Source: Paragordius varius (taxonomy: Eukaryota > Nematomorpha). Taken from it: a DNA stretch of 64,000 nucleotides. The notes below the pieces were generated by a model. The model saw only the letters and a program-made list of their open reading frames with translations. It was not told the origin of the DNA and did no database searches. The DNA lies in assembly GCA_964247055.1 (NCBI GenBank), contig OZ176051.1, positions 5,208,001 to 5,272,000 of the forward strand. The letters run 5' to 3'. Made by a program: the position numbers and the translations under genes. Shown here piece by piece: positions 51,154 through 61,726 of this stretch (position 1 is the stretch's first letter; the number at the start of each line of letters is the position of its first letter).

Positions 51154-52389
51154 CTATTATAGGATCATCAGATTCAACAGTTCTTATAGAACATTTTAAC
51201 TTCCGACCTGATCCCATCATTTTGCCGGGCGATGTTTCCGCTAGTTTAAAACTAAATCTTAAGCATGGTTTAAGCAATGATACGTATTTTGACGTTTTTA
51301 TTACACGGGAAACAATAACTTTTCAACTACCGCTACCTTGCCCATATGTCGATCCGTCAGGAAAATGGTATTTTACCATTTGATTATATTTTTAATTAAA
51401 ACAATTACTATATATTGCTTCATTTTCAATTCTATTAATGAGCCAATAGTAATGTAGTTAATAGTTTTCTATCTAGAGTTATATAAAGATAACCCAAAAT
51501 TTTGATGAAAGGTTAAAATTTTTTTAAAGAATGGTCCTCTTGTTTTTACTTTTGGTCTGCATAATTTCGTTTTATTTTTTTATATAGGGTATTATAATTT
51601 TATCCTATTTATTAAACTGTTCTATATTTATACAATCAAAATGATGCGTAAAATATCAAAAAGAAGGTATATTTTACAACTGATTCTGTTTTAGTCCACC
51701 ATGCATTTTTTATATAATAACAGTAAAATTTTGATATGTCCAATGATGGAACAATACTTTAAATTGGTGTGCGACAAATATAAAGGATTCGAAAACTTTC
51801 CCTGCACTTGTCCTCTAAAAAAGGGGATTCATGAAATTAAAGATTTTAATGCTACTATACCATTTGATATTTCGGATTATAAGGTACAGCTATTTATAAT
51901 ATTTTTATATTTTCTATATTTTACATCATAAATTTATACCATAGAATGATACAAGAATATTAACCTTTTTACCGTTTAAAAGCAATAAATCTATCAAAAC
52001 GGTTTCGAAACCGTAATTATAAATGGAACCGCGGTTGAAAAAATTTGTTTTTTATATTTCCTATTTTTTAAGTGTTTGTTGTAAGATCCACCTAATTTTA
52101 TTTTATTTAATTTTATTTGAACTATAAATTTTTTAGCAAGATATTGGCATATATTAATTAATTATATGTAAAATGCTTATTTTTGTGACATTTTGTCCAC
52201 AAAGATTATAGAATACCCTTAACCAAAATCAAAACCTTAGAATTAAAATTTTAATTCCTATACCTTTAAAAGTTATAAAAAATATTTATTATTGTTTGCA
52301 TATTATGTTAGGGAACTTACGAGATAAAATTAAAGATTTTTGACCAAGACAAAGAAATTGGATGCTTACAATTTCCCATCAAATTATAA
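49870..52389 (+). CDS. GM2A: GM2 ganglioside activator-like protein, complete
   Basis: Four coding exons, 49870-49960, 51163-51367, 51724-51883 and 52312-52389, join at GT-AG sites with phases 1,2,0 to give 177 residues. Residues 1-24 form a signal peptide (LQILIVLNIITINA). The mature part opens KWRNCG, equivalent to human FSWDNC, then FNFRPDPIILPGDV (human LEPDPIIVPGNV), LPLPC, GKCKILIC, FPCTCPLKKG (human LPCHCPFKEG) and GTYEIKL..IGCLQF at the end (human GNYRIES..LGCIKI). Eight cysteines (30, 90, 99, 104, 115, 126, 128, 170) match the eight of the family. Two N-glycosylation sequons (NDT, NAT). Known role: lysosomal lipid-transfer cofactor that lifts ganglioside GM2 for beta-hexosaminidase A. 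Invertebrate homologues may bind other lipids. Intron 1 holds a mariner remnant. AATAAA at 52438-52443. Confidence 0.95.
50220..50995 (+). pseudogene. Decayed mariner transposase in GM2 activator intron 1
   Basis: Across all three forward frames, pieces match mariner transposase in order: an N-terminal helix-turn-helix segment (IYGKAL, CETWFRKIKS), DLLDDATGRN, an AMGKIQKLGK-like piece (VMGKMTNKLGK), the catalytic-core strand WFYFVNPKWKILAF with FGKKTVICLV, HDETVYA, and the C-terminal FWNGFHITPERWVKCV (mariner FWRGIHKLPERWEKCI). Several stops and frame changes make it non-functional; of the D,D34D triad, the first and later Asp positions are not readable intact. The terminal inverted repeats were not identified, so limits are approximate. 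Confidence 0.85.
51123..51150. repeat. (TA)n microsatellite just before a GM2 activator exon
   Basis: TA run ending 12 bases before the acceptor of exon 2; it occupies the normal polypyrimidine/branch region. Confidence 0.85.
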
Positions 52390-52661
52390 CTTAGCTATAT
52401 ATATAAACTAGAACGTTAGATTCACGCTTAATAATGAAATAAATGATTTCGATATTTCCTTTAATATATATTACTTAAATAAATATTTTAAAATGTTTTT
52501 TAAATTGGCATTATTATGATATTTATTACAATGCGAGTCATCTATTGATATATATTAAATAATTAGGATTTGTTAATAGAACTTAATCAGTTTATCAATT
52601 TCACATGGTATATTATAGGATATACAATATTGATAAATGCCTCCTTTAACTTTATGTGTAA

Positions 52662-54082
52662 CTAGCGTAAATCTCGTGCTGTTACGCAGCCCAAGGAAAT
52701 CCTTCGGACTTCTGCGGGGGGGGGGGCTTATTGAAAAATGGACAATAAAATGACCCATATATGTGGATTTTTTTAAACATTATTTAATAGCTATGATCTC
52801 ATAAGATTTTGAAACGGTGCATTCATACTAATATATTGTTTACTGGCGTAAAAACCCCAAATTGATAACGGGAAAAACCGCTAATAATTTTTACCTTTTT
52901 ATGGGTAATATTTATAGCCTTTATGGAACTCGTAAGGCATCTTAGTTTTTTAAAAATTAGCTCCAAAGCCACCCCATTTTTGTATGACGTCTCAGTTTAA
53001 ACCGGTATACCCATAGGCCTATATGGAAAAACCGCTAAGTAAAATTTTTTGCCTTTATAGGGAAAATATTTGGAACATCTTTGAGACAATCCATGGGTTA
53101 TTCGAAATAACCCCTCAACACTAAATAATCGTTATATGATGGCGTATTTATAGGGCATAAAGGCCCTAAATTAACGGCTAATAAAAAAGGCCTGACCTTA
53201 ATTTTTACCTAGTTGCGGGTAATATTTCGAATTTTAAATGAGCTCTTATGGCATAAATTTTAAATTAGCTCCAAAAGCACCCAATTTCTATATAGTGGCA
53301 CAGTTTTTGGCAGGTAGCTTCTTACTCATAGGCAGGTATAAAAAGCGTCGGGCAAAATTTTTGTCTCTATATGGAGAATATCTGGAATTATAATGTCCAT
53401 ATGTTCCTATAAGTTCTAGAAAATTTGGCTTCAAAACCAAAAAATCGTTCTATGGCGGCGAATTTTTCAGGGCGTAAAACTTTTTTTAGCGATTCATTAA
53501 AATAACCTCCTATACTAAAATATTTGTTTTTTTAGGGGCAATAAATATTTTAGGCTTTTATTGAACTCACATAGTCTCATAAGTTTTAAATTTGACTCCA
53601 AAGACATGCTGTATCGATATAGTGACGCATTTTTACCCGGGTAGCCCCCTACCCACAGCCTATTTAACCGCTAATTTAAAAAATCTGTTCGAATTAAATT
53701 TTTGCTTTTTTACGGGTAATAATACAGGCCTTCATTAAACTTTCATGGCCTGATAAGTTTTCTGAAAATTAACTCCTAAACAACGCTATTTTGATATGGT
53801 GGTGCTGTTTTAGGCGGGTAGCTCCCGACCCAGAGGCTGATACAAAAAAGCGCTTGATAAAGTTTTTTGCCTTTTTACGAATATTGCTTGGAATCATGAT
53901 TGATTCCATATGCTTTTATTAGTTTTTGGAAAAATTGCCTCAAAACCAAAAAACCATTCTATGGTGGCGCATTTTAGCAGGGCGTAAAGGGCCTATTTAA
54001 CCGCTAATTTAAAAAATCCGCTCGACTTAAATTTTTGACTTTTTACAGGTAATATTTTAAGCACGGATTTAACTTATATGGC
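52662..54082 (-). mobile_element. Helitron/Helentron-like unit 1 with ~160-bp array, right part missing
   Basis: The left border is the presumed 3' end on the minus strand: hairpin-like GAAGTCCGAAGGATTTCC, GC-rich GGGCTGCGTAACAGCACGAG, then ATTTACGCTAGT. Inside, the phrase 'aatttttgcctttttacggg' recurs near 52895, 53054, 53199, 53357, 53517, 53697, 53860 and 54027, about 145-180 bp apart. The unit stops where unit 2 begins, without the usual right end. It includes an 11-G run at 52716. Confidence 0.65.
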
Positions 54083-55862
54083 CTAATCTTGTGCTGCTTG
54101 GCACCCGAGGAAGTCCTTAGGACTTCTTGGGGTGGGGGGCTATTTGAAAAAAAGGGTTCAATAAAATGATGCATATATGTGGATTATTTCGAAACATTAT
54201 TTAATAGCTATGATCTTATAGGATTTTAAAAACGGTGCTTCATATAAGTTTAAAAACTTTGCATTCGTACTGATATCTTGTTTACTGGTGTGAAGGCCCC
54301 AAATTGACCTCTAACGGAAAAAAACCGCTATAGTATAATTTTTACTTTTTATGGGTATTTTTTAAAGCTTTTATTGAACTCGTATTACTTCATAATTTTT
54401 TTAGCTCCAAAACACGCCATTTTTGTATGGCGTTTCAGTTTTAAACTGGTAAACCTATATGCAAAAAGCGCTAAGTTAATTATTTTGCCTTTATAGGGAA
54501 AATATTTGGAATCATCTTCGAGACCATCGTCTCATGGGTTATTCGATAAAATTCTTCAAAACTAATGAATCGTTATATGATGGCGTATTTTTAGGGCATA
54601 AAGGCCCCAAATTAACGGCTAATAAAAAAGGCCTGACCTTAATTTTCTAGCTACGGGTAATATTTTGAACTTCAAATACATATGGCTTCATAAGTTTTCT
54701 GTAAATTAGTTTCAAAACAACGCAATTTCTATATAATGGCGCAATTTCGGGCGGGTAGCTCCTTACCAAGGCAGGTATAAAAAAAGCGTTTGGCAAAATT
54801 TTTGCCTTTTATGGGGAATAAAATTATCATGGATTCCATATGTTCCTATAAGTTCTTGGAAATATTGAACTAAAAAATTGTTCTATGGCGCCGCATTTTT
54901 CAGGGCGTAAAACTTTACTTAGTGACTCATTAAAATAAATCACTATTTGTTTTTTAAGGAATAATAAATATTAAGCCCTGAACTTAAATTGTTTCATAGG
55001 TTTTCTGAAATTTAGCCCCAAAGGCACGCTATTTTGATACGACGGGGCAGTTTTTAGTGGGTATCCTTACCCAGCAGCCAATATAAAAAAACGCACGACT
55101 AAAATTTTTGCTTTTTTACGGAGAATTGGAATTATGATTGATTCCATATGCTCTCATTAGTTTTTGGAAAAATTGCCTCAAAACCAAAAAATCATTCTAT
55201 GGTGGCGCCTGTTTCAGGGCGTGAAGGGCCCGATTAACTGCTAATTTAAAAAAAACCTACGACCTAAATTTTTGCCTTGTTACGGATGATATTATAAGCA
55301 TTTATTGAACTCATATGGTCTGATAGGTTTTTTGAAATTTAGCCCCAAAGGCACGCTATTTTGAAACGACGGGGCAGTTTTTAGCGGGTATCTCCTTACC
55401 CAGCAGCCAATATAAAAAAACGCATGACTAAAATTTTCTTTTAACGGGGAATACCTGGGGCCCTCATTGAATTTTTACGGTCTCATACTTTGGGCTAAAA
55501 ATAGATTCAAAAAATTATTTTTGTGGACTTTGTTTTTTGACAAAAATGGCTATTAACGAGGGAAGCGGGTAAAAAGAGGGCCTAAATTAAAAAAGCGAGC
55601 CGACTATGTTCGGCGCAATCAAAAAAATGTAAAAAAATAATATTTAAAATCGAATGGTCCAACACGTTTTCAGGAAAATGGTTTCACACGATTTTTGTGG
55701 ACTTCTCTTTTCAAAAAGTTTTTTTTACACGGTGTGGACCCAAACTGGGGGCCTTATTTAAAAAAGGACCATATTTTTTTGACATTCGGATTTGAATATG
55801 TCCACCGGTTTTCCGGGAACAGATCACAAAGCCACCACTTTCCATTTTTATAAATATATAGT
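54083..55862 (-). mobile_element. Helitron-like unit 2 with ~160-bp array
   Basis: Minus-strand 3' end with AAGTCCTAAGGACTT hairpin at about 54110-54125; the last bases (CTAG) are partly lost at the junction. Same internal module order as the other units, and the full right end 'acagatcacaaagccaccac' then 'tttccattttta' at about 55820-55855. About 1.78 kb; no Rep/helicase coding. Confidence 0.65.
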
Positions 55863-55865
55863 AAA

Positions 55866-58430
55866 CTAGCGTAAATCTCGGACTGCTACGCAGCCCGAGG
55901 AAGCCCTTCGGACTTATTGGGGGGAGGAGGGGGGAGCGCTATTCAAAAAAAGGGTTTAACAAAATTGTAATCTATATATGAATTATTTTGAAACATTATT
56001 CAATAGTTATGATCTCATAGGATTTTCAAAACTGTGCATTCATACTGATATATTGACTGGTGTGAAGGGTCCAAACCGACGGCTAACGGAACAAACCGCT
56101 CTACTATAATTTTAACTTTTTTGGGTAAACCTTTATTGAACTCGTATGGCTTCTTAAGTATTTTAAAAATTTTGCTCTAAAACCTCGCCATTTTGTATGG
56201 CGTCTCAGTTTTAAACCGGAAGACCTCTACCCATAGACCTATCTGGAAAAGGTGCTAAATTCTTTGCCTTTATAGGGCGATTTGGAATCATCTTTGATAC
56301 CATCGCATAGGTTATTCGAAAAAATACCACAACACTAAATAATCGTTAAATGATGGCGTATCTTTAGGGCATAAAGGCCCCAAATTAACGGCTAATAAAA
56401 AACGCCTGACCTTATTTTTTACCTAGTTACGGGTAATATTTCAAGCTTTTAATGAGCTCATATGGCTTCATAAGTTTTTTGTAAAATGGCTCCAAAACAA
56501 GGCATTTTCTTTTTAGTGGTACAGTTTTTGGCGAGCTCCTTACACATGGGCAGGTATAAAAAAAGCGTTTGGCAAAATTTTTGCCTTTTATGGGGAATGA
56601 AAATATCATAGATTCTTTCTAAGAGGGCGCATTTTCAGGGTAAATCTTTACTTAGCTACTCATTAAATTAACCCCCTATACTAAAATATTTGTTTTTTAA
56701 GGGGTAATAAATATTTTAGCCCTTATTTAACTCACATAGTTTCATAGGTTTTTTGAAATTTGGCTTCAAATTCATGCTGTATCGATATGGTGACTCGGTT
56801 TACGTGGTAGCCCCCTAACCAGAAGCGTAATAAAAAAACGCTCGATTAAAATTTTTCATGTAAAACCTGAAATCACGATTGATTCCATATGCTCTCGTGG
56901 GATTTTCGAAGAATTGCCTCAAAACTAAAAGGTTATTCTATGGTGATTTTTTAGAGCAGGGGCCTATTAAGGGGGAATATAAAACTGCTTTACTTAAATT
57001 TTTGCCTTTTTACGGGTAATATTTCAAGCCTTTATTGAGCTCATATGGCCCGATAAGTTTTCTAAAATTTGCCTCCAAAGTCACGCTGTATCGATATGGT
57101 GGCGAGGTTGTTGACGGGTAGCTTTCTACTCAGAGGCTGCAAAAAAATTTGCCCTTTAACTGGAAATATCTGAAATCCTTATTGAATTATTACGGTCTCA
57201 TACTTTGGGCGAAAAATAGATTCAAAAAGTTATTTTTGTGGACTTAATATTTTGAAAAAAGTGGCATTTTACCGGAGGAGCAGGTAAAAAGAAGGCCTAA
57301 ATTCAAAAAAAGTGAGCCGACTATCTTCGGCGCAATAAAAAATAAGTAAAAAAAAATCATATTTGAAATCGAATGGTCCAACACGTTTTCGAGAAATTTT
57401 CTCAAAGACACGATTTTTGTGGACTTGTGTTTTCAGAAAAACCCGTTTTTAACACGGGGTGGGTTCGAACTGGGGACCTAATTCAAAAAAAAGGGCAAAG
57501 CTATTGTCGGGGTATTCATTAATGATTATATTTTTTCGACATTTGGATTTGAATGGGTCTATTGGTTTTCCGGAAACAAACACAATTCCGATGTGGTGGC
57601 GCAGTTTTAGGCGCGTAATTCCCTACCCAGAGGCTGATACAAAAATAGCGCTTGATTAAAATTTTTCCTTTTTACCAAAAATACCTGGAATCATAATTGA
57701 TTTCATATGCTGTCAATAGTTTTTGGAAAAATTGCCTCAAAACAAAAAAATCTTTCTATGGTGGCGCCTATTTCAGTGTGTGAAGGACCTAATTAACCGC
57801 TAATTTTTAAAAACCGCACAACCTTCATTTTTGCCTTGTTACGGCTAATTTTTAAGCGCCTGTTAATCTTATATGGCCTGATAAGCTTTCTGAAATTTAG
57901 CCCCGGAGGCATGCTATTTCGATGTGAAGCGGCAGATTTTAGCGATCTCCTTACCCAGCAGCCAATATAAAAAAACACACGACTAAAATTATTTCCTTTT
58001 AACAGGGAATACCTGGAATCCTCCATGAATTTTTTCGGACGAAAAATATATTCAAAAATTATTTTTGTGGACTCAGTTTTTTGAAAAAAATAGCATTCTA
58101 CGGGAGCGGGTAAAAAGAGGGTTTAAATTAAAAAAGCGAGCCGACTATATACGGAATTGAAAAATAGTTTAAAAAATCATATTTAAATCGAATGGTCCCA
58201 CGCTTTCCGAAAAATTAGCTCAAAGACACGATTTTTGTGGACTAATTTTCAAAAAAACCCGTTTTTTACACGGGGTGGGCCCGAACTGGGGGCCTAATTC
58301 AAAAAAAGAGCCAATGCTATTGTCGTAGCATTCATTATTGATTATATATTTTCGACATTTGGATTTGAATGGGTCTAGCGGTTTTCCGGAAACAGATCAC
58401 AAAGCCAGAATTTTCCATTTTTATACATAT
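55866..58430 (-). mobile_element. Helitron-like unit 3 with expanded array
   Basis: CTAG border at 55866-55869 followed inward by the GC-rich segment and hairpin (on the plus strand: cagcccgaggaagcccttcg, then gacttatt). Right end at about 58395-58430. About 2.57 kb, longer than unit 2 because the right-hand modules (near 57180-57560 and 57980-58360) occur twice. Confidence 0.65.
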
Positions 58431-58431
58431 A

Positions 58432-61325
58432 CTAGCGTAAATTTCGTGCTGATCCGCAGACCGAGGAAGTCCTTCGGACTTCTGGGGGGAGGGGCTTTTT
58501 GGAAAAAGGGACAATAAAATGATCCATATATGTGGATTATTTTGAAACATTTATATAGCTATGATATCATAGGATTTTCAAAACGGTGCATTCATACTAA
58601 TATATTGTTTACTGGTGTGAAGGCCCCAAATTGACGGCTAAGGGAAAAAACCGCTATACTATAATTTTTACCTTTTTATGGGTAATATTTAGAGCCTTTA
58701 TTGAACTCGTATGGCTTCTTAGGTTTTTTAAAAATTAGCTCCAAAGCCACGCCATTTTTGTATGGCGTCTCATTTTTAAACCGGTAGACCCCTACCCATA
58801 GCCCTATATGGAAAAACCGCTAAGTAAAATTTTTTGCCTTTATATGGAAAATATTTGGAATCATCTTCGAGACCATCGTCTCATGGGTCATTTGAATAAA
58901 TACCTCAACACTAAATAATCGTTATATGATGCGTATTTTTAGGGCATAAATGCCCCAAATTAACGGCTAATAAAAAAGGCCTGACCTTAATTTTTACCTA
59001 GATACGGGTAATATTTCGAACTTTAAATGAGCTCATATGGCATAAGTTTTAAATTAGTTCCAAAACAACGCAATTTCTATATAGTGGCACAGTTTTAGGG
59101 CGGGTAGCTTCTTACCCAGAGGCAGGTATAAAAAAGCGATGGGCAAAATTTTTGTCCTTTTATGGGGAATATCTGGAATTATAATGTACATATGTTCCTA
59201 TATGTTCTTGGAAATATTGCTTAAAAACCAAAAATTTTTTTATGGCGGCCAATTTTTCAGGGCGTAAAACTTTTTTTGGCGACTCATTGAAATAACCTCC
59301 TATGCTAAAATATTTTTTTTGAGGGGTAATAATTATTTTAGGCCCCTATTGAACTCACTTAGTCTCATAAGTTTTCTGAAATTTGGCTCTAAACACATGC
59401 TGTATCGATATGATCGCGCAGTTGTAGGTGGGTAGCCCCCTACCCAGAGACCAATATAAAAATGTTAGATAAAAAATTTTGCCTTTATACGGGAATACCT
59501 GGAATCATCATTCATTCCATATGTTCTTAATAGTTTACACTGCTCAACAAGGTTTTGCACCACCCCATTATTTTTGCATTTTCTGATACCTAATGGCATG
59601 GAAAGGCCAAAACAAAAAAGAAAATTGAGGCCACCAATAGGATTTTTCCGAAATTTAATTTTTAAATTCGTATTTAATTTAAAAATAACAATCATTCCTC
59701 GTGTACATATTAAATATTCAAACGAACAAATCGATACAAGTAATATTCCATGCATGAATAACAAAATTCTAGGCATTAAATAAGATACTAAACAAGCTAA
59801 GAGCCAAAGTATTAAAAATCTAAAAGGGGCTTATGTATAGTGTAATAGATCCGGGCGGCTGCACAAGAGCTCTGCATATCCCCCAAGCGATCCAATTATG
59901 CCAGATATGGCAAAGATAACAATAAGTTATCGTAAAGCCCGATAAGAGAGACTTGCAAGCAAAATCCAGGCAAATTGACATGCCAAATTAACCAATTCAC
60001 AGAATAAAGTTAGATAAATTCTACAATTAAATTGAATAAAAAGATTAGGTAAATACAAATGGTCCAATCCCATAATAGTAAATTCTACTAAAAGTCGCTA
60101 CACAACACCCATCTGAAATTAAAAATACAAAACAACCAATAATTTTAAAAAATAAAGTATATCCACTAGGTATAAATAAAGGATTTTTTGTAAGAGCCAA
60201 CTCAAGAAAAAAAGCCCAATAAGTACTCGAAAGAACGAAAACTAACAAAAAAATATAGCCTATCTAAAAGCCGAAGGTTTAAACCATATAATGCCTTTTT
60301 TAGTATTTTTTTAAAATTTTTTTATACGTATTAAAAATTAACTTGAAAGAAAAAGACTAAATTTTTACGTTTAAGTCCGTACTATTTTTTTCTCTCTGAT
60401 ATTTAAATGACATATTATTAAAAAGATAGAGTTTAAAAATTAAATGATATTAAGTTTATAATATAATAACATTTTATTATAAAGTTATATTTAATTTTCT
60501 CTCGATTTTCTCTTGTTTTTGAAAAATTGAAAAACCTATAATATTTTAAATTCTGATTGGCGGGATCAAAAAATTTTACACATTTACTGAAATTAGTCAT
60601 AATTTAAAAGTTTGAGTGGTGGTGCTCAAAAATGTCCAAATTTGTCGACTAGTGTATGGAAGAATGGCTTCAAAACTAAATAATAATTCAATGATACGCA
60701 TTTTTTAGGGCGTAAAGGGCCTATTTAACCGCTATTTTTAAAAATCTGCTCGACTTAAATTTTTGACCTTTTACAGGTAATATTTTAAGCAGTTATTGAA
60801 CTCTATGGCCTGATAAGTTTTCTGAAATTTAGCCAAAAAAGCACGCTCTGACGGGTCAGTTTTTAGCGGGTATCTGTTTACCCAGCAGCTATCATCAAAT
60901 AAATGCTTGACTAAAATTTTTCCCTCTTAGCAGGTAATACCTGGAATCCTTATTGAATTTTTATGGTTTCATACCTTGGGCGAAAAATAGATATATAAAA
61001 TTATTTTTTTTTGACTTAATATTTTGAAAAAAATTGCATTTTACGGAGGGAGCGGGTAGAAAGAGGGCCTAAAAATCGAAAGTTAAAAAAATCATATTTA
61101 AAATCAAATGGTCCAACACTTCCGGAAAATTGTCTCAAAGACACGATTTTTGGGGACTATTGTTTGCAATGGGCTCGAACTGGGGGCCTAATTCAAAAAA
61201 GGGCGATGCTATTGTCGGGGCATTCATTAATGATTATATATTTTCAACATTTGGATTTGAATGGGTCTAGCGGTTTTCCGGAAACAGATCAAAAGCCACC
61301 ACTTTCCATTTTTATAATATAGATA
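58432..61325 (-). mobile_element. Helitron-like unit 4, interrupted by a TA-flanked element
   Basis: CTAG border at 58432-58435 with hairpin AAGTCCTTCGGACTT read at about 58466-58480; right end 'acagatcaaaagccaccact' then 'ttccattttta' at about 61285-61315. Without the 1.1-kb insertion at 59538-60654 the unit is about 1.77 kb, the same as unit 2. Sequence either side of the insertion joins into the normal module. Confidence 0.65.
59538..60654. mobile_element. TA-flanked Tc1/mariner-like insertion in unit 4
   Basis: TA on both sides (59536-59537, 60655-60656). Left end CACTGCTCAACAAGGTTTTG, right end on the minus strand CACTAGTCGACAAATTTGGA: imperfect inverted repeats. Host sequence on either side (atagttt / tggaagaatggcttc) restores the module 'atagtttttggaaaaattgcctc' found in other units, which fixes the limits. 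About 1.12 kb; I recognise no transposase. Confidence 0.75.
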
Positions 61326-61635
61326 GATTATAAATTCTTTAAAAACAGCTGATTGATATCAGATTTTTGCGTCAACGTGGCCTCCAATTCCTGATTCTAA
61401 TGCTAATAAGTTTCCCTATATAAGATATCATAATTAAAAAACTACATTTTTGAAACAAGCTCTTGTTTTATATACTCTATTAGATCCTAATTTAAAATCC
61501 AGATTTCAATCATGGTTTTTAACTCAGCAGTTACGACAGAACACACTAACCATGTCTTAATTTATAGTATATAATTTATTGTTTTGCATGGAATAGATCC
61601 CAAAATACTTTCATTTAATGATTATCAATAAATAA

Positions 61636-61641
61636 TTTATT
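61636..61641 (-). promoter_or_regulatory. AATAAA polyadenylation signal of the GPCR (minus strand)
   Basis: TTTATT on the plus strand, 86 bases past the GPCR stop codon. Confidence 0.5.
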
Positions 61642-61726
61642 TAATACAATAATCTACATACATATAAGAATGGAGTAGTGCCACTATAAAAATTATTGTG
61701 CACGTAAATTTAATGAAAATAAAAAA

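Larger units (their letters stand above)
52390..61726. other. Gene-free block of Helitron-like repeats
   Basis: No host exon recognised. Nearly all of it is the tandem cluster of units described separately. Short ORFs inside recur only because the monomers do. Confidence 0.7.

Noticed and set aside
51695-51723. Earlier acceptor for the third GM2 activator exon
   Set aside because: It breaks codon phase; the acceptor at 51722-51723 restores phase and yields the family cysteine.
57459-58026. ORFs inside the Helitron-like units (57459-57659 plus, 57793-58026 minus)
   Set aside because: They follow the repeat monomers, differ between copies and show no domain.
59465-60248. Possible nuclear copy of mitochondrial DNA (a WAFF..PSG-type segment recalling cox3)
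   Set aside because: Only a few residues fit, following residues do not match cox3, and the block is bounded by transposon-like ends.
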